From: Sphaerosporella brunnea
Taxonomy: Eukaryota > Ascomycota > Pezizomycetes > Pezizales > Pyronemataceae
Direction: 5' to 3'
DNA: 11,147 nt
NCBI GenBank assembly: GCA_008704415.1
Contig: VXIS01000620.1
Coordinates: 1 to 11,147, forward strand
The position numbers and the translations under genes are program-made. This document shows positions 1-8,174 of the stretch, in pieces. Under the pieces are notes generated by a model. The model was not told the DNA's origin and ran no database searches. It was given only the letters and a program-made list of their open reading frames with translations. Every line of letters starts with the position of its first letter. Within the stretch, counting starts at the first letter, position 1.

Positions 1-644
1 TCGCACATTTCCCTAGAATTTTGCGAATTTACACTTGCCCACAACATTGTCCCTTTTTGTTTTCCGGCTCATTTGACACATCTTCTTGAACCTTTGGATG
101 TGGGACTATTTCGTCCTCTGCAGCATTACTACGGCAAGGCTGTGGACGACCACATGTGTCTACCCCAAACAGGTATAGCCAAGCGGATCTTTCTAGCCTT
201 CTACACTGCAGCTCGCCACGCAGCCGACGCACCATCAAACATTGAAGCAGCCTTCTGAAGGACAGGAATTTCTCCTTTTAATCCAGATGCAGTTCCGATA
301 AGAGCCCTTCTCCATGTCCTGTTCCCACTTTTATACATTGCCGAGCCATCATCTTCCCGACACCTCAACACCACCGTGACCTTAGGCAGCAGACTCAGCA
401 TAGTATTGAGCTGCTAAAGATTGGGAATACTCAATCTGCTATTGCAGTATTGTGCAAGCTAGCACACACTGCCGAAATATTTATCACCAAAGCCAACGTT
501 ATGGCCACCGAGGTTGAAAATATGCACCAGGAATACCAGGGTAAAAAGGTTGCAAAGACAACCTGAAAAGTCATTACTAAAGCGAGATTTATTACTAGCG
601 CTGAAGTCATGAGGATCCCTGATAACAAGTTGGAGAAAGAGTAA
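1..644 (+). pseudogene. pogo-like DDE transposase, broken C-terminal part
   Basis: Frame 1 from base 1 reads the end of a DDE_1 (pogo/Tc1-type) transposase catalytic domain: an AHNIVPF-like block, then AHLTHLLEPLDVGLFRPLQ, the family's hallmark PPHTTHLLQPLDVGVF-like motif, then a helical stretch. A TGA at 256-258 interrupts it, but the same frame goes on with RTGISPFNPDAV, matching the family's ATGI.PFNP motif. Between about 300 and 360 the homology moves to frame 3, which reads PQHHRDLRQQTQHSIELLK and a lysine/glutamate-rich tail with a second TGA (564-566), ending at TAA 642-644. The basic tail may have continued past the TAA through the A16 tract (677-692) in another frame. The N-terminal DNA-binding domain and most of the DDE core lie left of the window. 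Two or more stops and a frameshift make it non-functional. Family assignment is confident; the right end of the element is not located. Confidence 0.85.
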
Positions 645-1021
645 CTTGTGGTTGTGTGAGCAGCTGCCAACACTGCAAAAAAAAAAAAAAAATTCTCTCC
701 AAGCACCCAAAACTCCTGCTGGGCAGCACAACCAACCTGCAAAGCCCAACAAGGTACACTCCAAATCCATTTTAAGTATTCTCTCTAACATGCTGAGTAG
801 TGTGAGCCACTTGTTGCGCAGTCTGTAGGAGGTAGCGCGGTCCTGCCAAGAGTAGCGCTACCGGGGCTGAAAGAGAAAATATGGACAATATTTTTCCCGC
901 TCCCATTATATCTTCCAGGCACCAATACCCTCTGTTACCACCCACCCTCAATACCTCATCCAGACCAAACCCCTGACTGCCTGATAGGCCGCTGCCAATG
1001 GCTTTTCACAACAGAAAGCAA
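645..1021. other. Non-coding stretch between the pogo remnant and the hAT element
   Basis: No credible gene. It holds an A16 tract (677-692) followed by a lysine/proline/glutamine-rich reading frame that may be the decayed tail of the pogo transposase, the GGTAGCGC inverted repeat at 831-862, and a 7-base hairpin AAAATAT/ATATTTT (876-882 and 888-894). The pogo element's right terminus probably lies here, but without the left end in the window I cannot pair it. Confidence 0.5.
831..862. repeat. GGTAGCGC inverted repeat
   Basis: GGTAGCGC at 831-838 is exactly complementary to GCGCTACC at 855-862. The right arm overlaps a perfect 10-base palindrome, GTAGCGCTAC (852-861). It lies about 190 bases past the broken pogo transposase frame, so it could belong to that element's terminal region. 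That is inference from position only. Confidence 0.6.
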
Positions 1022-1029
1022 CCTGGTAG
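1022..1029. repeat. hAT target-site duplication, left copy
   Basis: CCTGGTAG directly precedes the left end of the hAT element and matches CCGGCTAG (2824-2831) directly after its right end at 6 of 8 bases, with differences at the third and fifth positions. Confidence 0.6.
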
Positions 1030-2823
1030 TAGGGGTGGTGGATACCATGATGTCACTGAAAAGAGGTGGCGCGATATCTTCATGATGAAACTGAAAATTA
1101 TCAATTATACTGCCGGTAGCTCCAACCAATCGGGTCCCTCTGGGATTCCCGCGAGAATCTCATCCTCGCATTCCACCCGCGCCTCCTCCGCTATCTCATA
1201 CCACGCCCGCACTTCCCCCGGATTCCTGTCAAGTACGCGTCTATTCACATGAATGTAAAACAGCTTGTCTGCTGCCTCAGGCGAAAGGCACGCACGCTTC
1301 TTGTCCTGAATAAGATTTCAAACAGAGAAGGACCTTTCTGAGGGTAAAGAATTGGCGGGGGTGTGAAACAGACGCAGAGCAAGCAGACTCAGTTCTAGTG
1401 CTAACGGCTTCATTTCCACGCAGAATCTCACTGGATCCTCCTTTACTTCCCAAGCACAAGCGCTATGTGTGAAGTCGCTTTGCTTGGCACGAAACTCTGA
1501 AAATTGGGTGCGTAGTAGCTGTTCGGACGCACCACCATACTCATGGAAGAACTTGTACACGAGCCGCTGTTGGGCATCCGTCGGCACGTATTGCGTTGTC
1601 GGCTTTGGGAGGTAGGCGACAAGATGCATGTCCACACCCTGCTTCTCATGTCGCTTCGCGACAAGCTCCATTGCGTGGTCCTGCTGGTCCGTAAAGAGGG
1701 TCACTATTCGCGTACAGGACCGTGTGTGATCCTCGAGCTTGTCACAGCATTTACGAGCCTGGCCTGTGTTCCCGAGCGTGTAGCCAGCGCAAGCACAAAG
1801 GCTTTGCGTCACCCATCGTAACAGGCCTCTTGATGCCTCCAAAGGATCGCGTACTGCAGCGGGGAGTTTCGAAAGGCCGTAGCGATGGCCTTGGCGTCGT
1901 CTTTGACCGCTTTCAGCGCAGACACTTTATCGACCAAATCGCCAATTGGAAGCTGCAGCCCATGGGAATCGCACGGTACAGAAAAGATATGCGACGTGCG
2001 TGAGTCCTCATTAAACTTTTTCCACACGGCCCGCATGTCCGCACAAGTGTCGGTAGCAATACTGTTTATGCGGGCGTAATTCCCCTGCACACTCTGCCCC
2101 ATTCTTTCTATCGCCCATGCAGCAAAATTCTCTGATATCTGCCTGGTCTCCCCTACAGCGTCGGTCACATAATAAAAGGCGCCAAGCCATGTAACAAGCG
2201 ACATGTTGCTGATCCGGTGCCCAGCTCGATCCTTGCTCTCGTCAAATACGACGTTGACCCCCTCTTCGTGTCTTAAACAGGACTCCACCTCATTCCTAAC
2301 GTTATTGTACACGGTGGTAAGGGACGAGGTTTGCAGCGCTGATGGGATAGGCCGTGTGTAAGAGTAGCCACCGAGGTTGTCTAGGCGGTTGCAGAAGCGG
2401 ACCATCTGTGGGGTGGAAAGGAAACTGAAGGGTCGCGCATTGACATAGACCTCAGTAGCCGCAAAAATATTTATTTCTTTCTTCCATTATGGTGACATCG
2501 TCTTGGGATGTTCCCCCTTCCCTCCCAACGCTCCGGACCGTAACACTCTAACGCTTTCCCTATACTGCTCATAACGTGCTCTGTGGCGGAGACTAAACTG
2601 CTCGCAGCGGATAAGGTAATTTTTTTGAGCCGTCGCATGCTCGACAAACTCATGGTGACAATAGTTGCACTCAACGCGCTTCCCCGCCCAAAACACGCGG
2701 AATTCGTCCATAATCTCGCTGTTGCGCTGTGGTGGCATCGCGGTGTGGTGGACCCTATCACTGATCATCATGATCGCTCACTATGGTCAGTGACGATGAC
2801 TCAGCGTCAATGATCCACCCCTA
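1030..2823 (-). mobile_element. hAT transposon, near full length, inactive
   Basis: The element is bounded by TAGGGGTGG (1030-1038) and its complement CCACCCCTA (2815-2823). Immediately outside are 8-base sequences CCTGGTAG (1022-1029) and CCGGCTAG (2824-2831), which agree at 6 of 8 positions. An 8-base target duplication is the hAT hallmark, and TAGGG-type termini fit the family. Beyond nine bases the inverted repeat continues only with gaps (ATACCATGA versus ATCATTGA). The 1,794-base interval holds one transposase frame on the - strand that fills most of it. The two mismatches in the target duplication and the broken frame indicate an old insertion. The boundaries were found by eye, but the position of both ends just outside the transposase supports them. 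Confidence 0.72.
1105..2771 (-). pseudogene. hAT transposase (BED finger, DUF659, dimerisation domain), broken
   Basis: Reading leftward from 2771, the N-terminus has a BED-type zinc finger (EFRVFWAGKRVECNYC, then NYLIRCEQF). Next comes a DUF659-like core (VNVVFDESKDRAGHRISNMS, then IATDTCADM and SVPCDSHGLQL). The C-terminus has the hAT dimerisation motif LALRLFHTPANSLPSERSFS. Damage: TAA at 2487-2489 after the finger, with the same frame resuming across it; a frameshift near 1830-1842 (RHQEA passing to SRGLLRWVTQ); and TGA at 1318-1320 just after SERSFSV, beyond which the same frame continues about 70 residues (NLIQDKKRACLSPEAADKL onward) to TAA at 1105-1107. The finger has tyrosine where the zinc-binding histidine is expected. 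The total, about 555 codons, is short for the family, and the stretch between RWVTQ and HLVAYL looks shortened, so an internal deletion is likely. Several ATGs near 2771 could be the original start. Confidence 0.87.
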
Positions 2824-2831
2824 CCGGCTAG

Positions 2832-2971
2832 TGGTTGTAATGGTGGAGATGGTTCTAGCAGGTGTTAGGGACACAATTCAGTCTTTTGAAGGAGCAAGGG
2901 GTGTTTGTTATGTCTTACTTTTGTTTTCCTTTATGTGGACGTGCTGCTTTTTGAATTTTATAGCAATTGGA
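2832..2971. other. Short spacer between the hAT element and the MITE
   Basis: T-rich DNA without a gene or convincing repeat. It probably represents the pre-insertion locus between two independent transposon insertions. Confidence 0.4.
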
Positions 2972-3136
2972 TAGAGGCGTGCAGACAGCGGTGACGACCA
3001 CACACCGGTGACAGATTTTAGTACGTTGCAGCCGCAAACTTTCTTGAGGCTCTTCGGTTGCGTTGTTACATAAGCCTCCATCCTTTTGGTGGTCCGTCAC
3101 CGGTGTGTGATCGTCACCGGTGTCTGCACGCCTCTA
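2972..3136. mobile_element. TA-flanked MITE with 39-base inverted ends
   Basis: The left arm (2974-3012, beginning GAGGCGTGCAGACA) and the right arm (3096-3134, ending TGTCTGCACGCCTC) are complementary at 37 of 39 positions. Both are flanked by TA (2972-2973 and 3135-3136), the target duplication of the Tc1/mariner/pogo superfamily. Each arm carries two ACCGGTGA-type segments (the outer one in the left arm is changed to AGCGGTGA), and the inner one is self-complementary around ACCGGT, so the termini can fold in more than one way. The core of about 80 bases has no coding potential. It must have been mobilised by a transposase encoded elsewhere. The high arm identity suggests a younger insertion than the broken transposases to its left. 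Confidence 0.9.
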
Positions 3137-3542
3137 GTTGGTTGTCGCGGAATGGTGATTTCCAGTGGGGCGCCGCAAGTGTGGATCAGCACCCGGGATC
3201 CTTGTCATAGCCGACTTCCGGGTAATATACGTTAGCGGGGCACTGTCCCCGCTATCGCCGGACAGCTCCATTCCGTAGGCCCACCATCCCGCCCTGAATT
3301 GCTGATCGTCCCTGCTTCTCGTGTTTGTCCTCCGCGGATCGGTTGTCCCCCGATTGCCAGCCAAGCGTCCTCTGCGTTTTGCCGCTGCATCCAGCATTTT
3401 ATCCATTCGCAATCCCCGTGTTTTGAAGTTTGATTGCCTCAAGTGAATGGTGTGGTCGCAAGGTCCGAGGGTCTTGTCTTTTACATGATGATCGTGTTGC
3501 ACGACCGGACCAGGTGCCAGGCGACCTAGGCTGTGAATAACA
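3137..3542. other. Upstream region of the FGGY kinase gene
   Basis: About 400 bases without a supported gene. It contains a hairpin AGCGGGG/CCCCGCT (3234-3240 and 3247-3253, six-base loop) and is the likely promoter region of the kinase. An open frame on the - strand covers it, but its arginine-rich translation resembles no family I know. Confidence 0.4.
3234..3253. repeat. GC-rich hairpin upstream of the kinase
   Basis: AGCGGGG (3234-3240) and CCCCGCT (3247-3253) form a perfect 7-base stem with a 6-base loop, about 410 bases before the kinase start codon. It could be a regulatory dyad or an old repeat end; nothing decides between them. Confidence 0.4.
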
Positions 3543-3550
3543 CATAAAAG
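3543..3550 (+). promoter_or_regulatory. TATA-like element of the FGGY kinase gene
   Basis: CATAAAAG lies 112 bases before the kinase ATG and is followed by a C/T- and CAA-rich leader with no ATG, a plausible core promoter and short 5' untranslated region. It is only a motif match. Confidence 0.35.
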
Positions 3551-3661
3551 GATCAATTCCGCGTTCCCATTTGCCCCCTTCACTGCTTAAAGCCTCTGCA
3601 CCGAACAAACAAACTCGTCAACGCTCTGGTACCTTTCTTATTCTGCAACGCTTCTCAAAAG

Positions 3662-5791
3662 ATGAATTACTATATGGGCGTGGATGTTGGAACCGGCAGC
3701 GCACGTGTATGCATCATAGACGCAGCTGGTGTCATATTGGCGGTCGAGTCTAGACAGATCAGAACATGGAACGATCGCCCAGATTTCTATGTAAGTTCAG
3801 TTACTCCCCGTGCAAAAGCTTACTGGACACCCAGCTCACGAGAGGCCAGGAGCAATCGACTGAGGATATATGGTCGGCAATCTGTCACTGTAGCAGATCC
3901 GTCCTGAAAACAGCCGCCATTGAGCCCGAGCTCGTCAAAGGGATCGGGTTTGATGCCACATGCTCATTAGCCGTGCTCGATGAGAAAACAGACGAGCCAA
4001 TATCTGTTGCTGGCCCGGACTTCAGAGAAAAGACAAGAAACGTCATTCGTAAGTCGGAAGCTTTGAACTCTCCGGCAACAGCACTGACTTCATTGCAGTA
4101 TGGATGGATCATGTAAGAGACACATCTTCGATCTGGGGCGGTGCGTGTTGACTTGATTGCAGCGCCCAAAAGCCGAAACGATGCAGATCAACGCTACAAA
4201 CCACAATCTTCTCAAGTATGTCGGGGGTCAGGTGTGTTCCCACGGCCACCTTGTTTGAGTAAATGGTCATTAACCCTAATATTTTGCCCAAGATGTCCAT
4301 CGAAATGGAAGTACCCAAGGTTCTATGGCTCAAGAACAACATGCCGTCGAACCTGTTTGAACGCTGCAAGTTCTATGATCTTGCTGACGCCCTAACCCAT
4401 ATTGCAACTGGGAAAGAGACGAGATCTTTCTGCAGTACTGTCTGTAAACAGGGTTATGTCCCAGTCGGAGTCGATGGTAGTGTGAAAGGCTGGCAAGAAG
4501 ACTTCTTGTCAGCGATTGGCCTTCAAGACCTAGTGAAAGATAACTTCAGGAAGATGGGTGGTGTGAACGGCGAGGTGGGTCCCAGCGCTTTAGACGTTGT
4601 GCCATGTATTAACGATGACATCAGAACGGTCTCTGGGCGTCTGCCGGCGAAGTGATCGGAGATCTTTGTGAACAGTCTGCCAGAGAGCTGGGATTGAAGC
4701 CGGGTGTCAAGATCGGCAGTGGCGTCATTGATGCCTACGCCGGTTGGATCGGCAGCGTTGGCGCAAAAGTCGATCTGGGAGGGCAGTCACTGGATTTAGA
4801 CTGCTCGAACAATGATGTAGAGCAGGCCTTTCATCGTCTTGCAGTTGTTGCAGGTACTAGCACTTGTCACTTGGTCATGTCCAAGGATCCCGTGTTCGCC
4901 AAGGGAATCTGGGGCCCATACCGTGATGTTCTTCTACAGGGACGGTGGCTTGCTGAGGTATATCTCCAAACCGACAACTTGATCATAGATGGTCACTGAT
5001 GACGATGAAGGGAGGCCAAAGCACAACTGGAGCACTGTTACACAATGTGCTGACCACCCACCCCTCCTACGCCGCTGCCCTCGATCAGTCAAAGACTTTA
5101 TCCACAAACATCTTTGACTTCCTCAATAAGCACCTGGAGGACATGTGCGCCCAGCGAGGAGCATCAAGCATCGGCTATCTAGCACGTCATATTTTCTTTT
5201 ACGGCGATAAACATGGAAATCGAAGCCCTATTGCGGATCCGAATATGCGTGGTGCAATTGTGGGTCTGAGCTTAGACTCGAGTGTGGATGATCTTGCGCT
5301 GCAGTATTATGTGGCAATGGAGTTCATAGCCCAACAGACGCGGCACATCATCGATACACTCAACGACGCTGGACACAAAATAACGAGCATCTTCATGAGC
5401 GGAGGACAATGTAAAAATGGCCTTCTGATGAATCTCATTGCAAATGCCACTGGACTTCCAGTATCAATTCCCCGATACATCCAAGATGCCGTGGTTTTGG
5501 GTGCGGCCATTCTCGGTGCAAAAGCTGCAAGCGTCGATGACCGAGGCGAAACTGAGGGACTCTGGACTATCATGGACCGTATGAGCCAGACTGGCCGCGT
5601 CGTGTACCCCACGAAGGATGAAAACGAAAAGAAGCTGTTGAGGGCCAAATTTGATGTTAGTATAATGCTTGTCCTCGTCATGAACTATCACACTGACAAC
5701 ACTCTTGCAGGTCTTTCTGTGGATGGCCAAAGCACAGCAGGATTATCGAAGACACATCGACGATGTTCTGTTGAGCGCTGTATGTCGGTAA
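3662..5791 (+). CDS. FGGY-family carbohydrate kinase, probable D-ribulokinase, 8 exons
   Basis: Exons inferred by splicing reading frames: 3662-3790, 3850-4048, 4099-4112, 4163-4231, 4293-4574, 4625-4957, 5011-5655 and 5711-5791. They give 583 residues, normal for the family, and every intron is GT-AG (59, 50, 50, 61, 50, 53 and 55 bases). The protein starts MNYYMGVDVGTGSAR, the FGGY_N phosphate-binding motif. It has GFDATCSLAVL, WMDHR (111-115), GSGVIDAYAGWIG with the likely catalytic Asp267, GTSTCH (308-313, second phosphate motif) and SGGQ (472-475, nucleotide-binding region of FGGY_C). This is the pattern of the yeast YDR109C/human FGGY subgroup, reported to phosphorylate D-ribulose to D-ribulose 5-phosphate in the cytosol; substrate here is inferred from that similarity. 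The start is the first ATG in a family-like frame, with A at -3. The C-terminus could differ, because a GTATGT donor-like site at 5780 lies 9 bases before the stop. No functional link to TRM1 is evident. Confidence 0.9.
4099..4112 (+). other. 14-base micro-exon of the FGGY kinase
   Basis: Exon 3 sits between two 50-base introns (4049-4098, GTAAGT...GCAG, and 4113-4162, GTAAGA...GCAG). With the last base of exon 2 it encodes LWMDH, and joining to CGC of exon 4 completes the conserved LWMDHR motif. Skipping it would shift the frame, so accurate inclusion is required for activity. Splice boundaries are inferred from consensus sites and protein conservation. Confidence 0.85.
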
Positions 5792-6179
5792 ATTTACTGT
5801 TCGTATATGTGATTAGCATAAACTATGCGCATACTTCATGAAATCAAGCGCGTACCATACATTCGCATCAACGCCACGTTGGGTACATACCTTAGCAGGG
5901 GAGGGATGTTTTTGAAAATCGTCATTTGGCCATTCCATAATCGTGATTTTGCTGTTACCATTTCGGCCACAAAACGGTCAACATAATGCTCTTTAAGCCA
6001 AAACCCTCTCTCCCGTATAAGGGTGGGTGATGGTTAGTGAGCATTATTTTGCTACTCACCATTATATGGCCATTATAAGGTGGAAAGCTTATATGCCCTA
6101 CTCTCCGCACATCGCTGCACCCTCGCCGCACAGCGGGCATCCGACGCTGCGGCGGCGACGATAACCGCCAGGGACTAGT

Positions 6180-6199
6180 CATCTCCATCTCCATCTCCC
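6180..6199 (+). repeat. (ATCTCC)3 microsatellite
   Basis: Three consecutive ATCTCC units inside the 1.06-kb element. Short and of no evident function. Confidence 0.7.
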
Positions 6200-6549
6200 A
6201 TCAGTAGACTCAACATGGAAAAGTAACCACAAGATGTGGTGATGCCGAAGCCGGAAGCCTACTCGTGACAGAGATTTGGCAGATTGAAAAACCCAACATC
6301 ACCCCTGCGTTGGCTGATAAATCTCCGAAACACGTGATGTCACTCGAATTTCCGCCTAACATTGGTGGATGTCTAACCATTTTATAGCCATTATATAAGC
6401 ACAAAGGTTTTCGTCCAAACATAGCTTTTTGGGTAAACGCATTTTCTAATTAGTCATGGTGTTCACCATGGGATTCCTTTCCGCAACAACCACTATTCTA
6501 CAAAGCCTATCATATCACCCTTTCTTCTGCCTGAACATGATATAACAAT

Positions 6550-6904
6550 AGGGGTATTCAATTCGGCTGAAAACGGCACCATATAGGGGTCGCCAATTAG
6601 CGATAGCATAATAGGTAGTTGTAGTTGAATACCCCCAATATAAGATGCCTAAAATTGGGCATATTATGCGCCGTAAAAGTTGTTTCCTCTTGTCGCTTGT
6701 TTTGCGCCTGATTCCGGTGGATGTCAGTGCTAGCATGTGAGCCGCGATTATGTGGAGGGCCATAATCGGTGGGGTATTTGGAGCTTTATTGATCCCCGAC
6801 CATCATTAAAATGAAAAGGCATATTATGTGCCTAAAATGAAAAGTAGACGTCCATATTCTGGTACCCATATATGGTGCCATTTTCAGCCAAATTGAATAC
6901 CCCT
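6550..6904. mobile_element. Nested inverted-repeat element within the 1.06-kb element
   Basis: The left arm (6550-6585, beginning AGGGGTATTCAATT) is complementary to the right arm (6869-6904, ending AATTGAATACCCCT) at 34 of 36 positions; both differences are C/T. The flanks allow two readings: AAT on both sides (6547-6549 and 6905-6907) as a 3-base duplication, or TA on both sides if the terminal A belongs to the target. A third, partial copy of the end (AGTTGAATACCCC, 6623-6635) lies inside in inverted orientation, delimiting an 86-base sub-unit. The right half has direct repeats GGCATATTATG[CT]GCC (6658-6672 and 6818-6832) and AAAATGAAAAG (6808-6818 and 6834-6844). There is no coding capacity. 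It probably inserted into the older element. Confidence 0.85.
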
Positions 6905-7212
6905 AATCATATATTCTTTTTCAAAGACATACCTCCCCTGCTAAGGTACTTAGTATGTAGTTACTCCAAAAACACATTGTAGATGCCTGGCGGTGCCAAT
7001 TACGAAACGGGCTTAATTACGAACGCGAGCCGTAGCCTCCTGCCAGGAAGGCACTGCTATGTATACCGAAGAGCTTTGCTCCCGATTCAAGCCCTTCTGG
7101 TACACTTTGTGAAGCTATTCGCCTCCAAATCCACAGTTCTCGCCTAGGTATTTACACATTTGAAGTTTGCCCAGATTACCGTTTCGTCATTGGCACGCAC
7201 CGCCAAGGTCAG

Positions 7213-7245
7213 GTACTTGCGAATACGCCCAGCATTTGCAAGTAC
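7213..7245. repeat. GTACTTGC hairpin
   Basis: GTACTTGCGAAT (7213-7224) pairs with ATTTGCAAGTAC (7234-7245) with one mismatch and a 9-base loop. The right arm with its flank, ATTTGCAAGTACAG (7234-7247), is the exact reverse complement of 10757-10770, so this is a dispersed repeat rather than a local hairpin. Confidence 0.75.
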
Positions 7246-7635
7246 AGTTGGGGACGCCTTTAAGCTGTGAGGCTAGGGACATTCTTCCGGACTTCAAAAT
7301 TACCAAAAAACGGAAATTAATTCTACAATTGAGCTGCCAAGTTGCGAATTATGCGTGCCAAGGTCGCCAATTAGGCATAACAACCGCCTATTACAGTAGG
7401 TTTTGCAGGGGGACATTTGACCCCCATATAAGGTGCTTTTCTTTGAAAATTAACTGCTCCTCCAAAAATGCCTGGAAAAATGAAAGGTCGTTATCATTCG
7501 ACAGAGAATCATCCAAAGAGTCGAATAATAACGAGTTCTTTTGGAAACCCCTTTTTTTGGTGGAGGAGAGAGCTGTTGAAAATGAGGCTCAAAACCCTCC
7601 GGTTTAAGGCGTCTCCAACGCCCAGTATTGCGACC

Positions 7636-7664
7636 ACAAGTACAGACCCCAGTTTGGTCGCCCT
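7636..7664 (+). repeat. Dispersed 29-base repeat, copy 1 (TACAGACCCC...TTTGGTCGCCC)
   Basis: This block agrees with 10801-10829 at 27 of 29 positions in the same orientation. Its core TACAGACCC also occurs at 7846-7854, 10864-10872 and 10922-10930. The GTTTGG segment resembles the termini of several DNA transposon families, so it may be a transposon end or sub-terminal motif. Confidence 0.8.
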
Positions 7665-8148
7665 CGTAGTAGTGATCGTTAATAATGTCTGTTCGCACGT
7701 CTGTGGCAGTGTGAACCCGTCCGTTGCCGAACAGCACACACTCCATTGACTGACGCTTATTGAGAACCCCCAAGGTGAAGATATCGCCAGTTAGGTTGTC
7801 ACATGAAACTTGCCACACTGAGGACCACCTCTTTTTTTTTAAGTATACAGACCCGTACTCCGGGCGCTTTCGAGATTCGGCTTTTTTAGCACCATTCAAG
7901 TTCTCGCCAGTGTCATCGCCGCCTGCAATTGCAAGTATTTTCGATTGTGGGCCACAAAACGCAAGTAAGGCATCCAAATGATGGTGCCGCAGCGTAGAAA
8001 ATCTCTCTACGTGGCCAGGAATTGAAAGCATTCAAAAATGGGAGGCCAGTCCATTTGGAATATTTGCCATGGCGTTCACCTGCTTTCGAATTCCGCGTTC
8101 TGACTCTGAGATTGAGATTTCGCGGGGTTGAAAGTTAATTTTGACGGC

Positions 8149-8174
8149 AGTACAGGGTGCCCCCAAACACCAGC
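8149..8174 (-). repeat. Terminus-like repeat, TGTTTGG-N7-CTGTACT on the - strand
   Basis: Read on the - strand, TGTTTGG is followed seven bases later by CTGTACT. Exactly the same two blocks with the same spacing occur on the + strand at 10743-10763. This suggests opposite ends of related inverted-repeat elements, one each side of TRM1 and pointing away from it. Confidence 0.55.

Larger units (their letters stand above)
5888..6948. mobile_element. 1.06-kb TA-flanked inverted-repeat element, non-autonomous
   Basis: The left end, CCTTAGCAGGGGAGGGATGT onward (5890-5918), is complementary to the right end (6918-6946, ending CCCCTGCTAAGG) at 27 of 29 positions. TA lies directly outside both (5888-5889 and 6947-6948), fitting a Tc1/mariner/pogo-type element. 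Inside are only short open frames with no transposase motifs, so it is non-autonomous. The interior is AT-rich with recurring CCATTATA (6059, 6070 and 6388 regions), a hexanucleotide run (ATCTCC, three units near 6181-6198), a 7-2-7 hairpin CATGGTG/CACCATG (6455-6470), and a second inverted-repeat element at 6550-6904. It begins about 100 bases after the kinase stop, so it may lie in or next to that gene's 3' untranslated region. Confidence 0.85.

Noticed and set aside
677..692. A16 tract as the tail of a retroposed copy
   Set aside because: It lies inside the lysine-rich tail of the pogo transposase frame, where AAA codons are expected, and no target duplication is seen.
2783..2974. Small frame with a hydrophobic C-terminus resembling a membrane segment
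   Set aside because: It crosses the hAT right end and target duplication and ends at the MITE edge. The hydrophobicity comes from a T-rich stretch.
3134..3583. 149-residue open frame on the - strand upstream of the kinase
   Set aside because: The translation is arginine-rich and low in hydrophobic core residues, matches no family I recognise, overlaps the likely kinase promoter and begins at the edge of the MITE.
7167..7607. 146-residue open frame on the + strand
   Set aside because: No recognisable motif, it spans the GTACTTGC hairpin, and its composition looks like translated non-coding DNA.
7450..8031. 193-residue open frame on the - strand
   Set aside because: It runs through a copy of the dispersed 29-base repeat and a T-run, shows no domain motif, and its C-terminal part is low-quality sequence. 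A decayed gene cannot be excluded.
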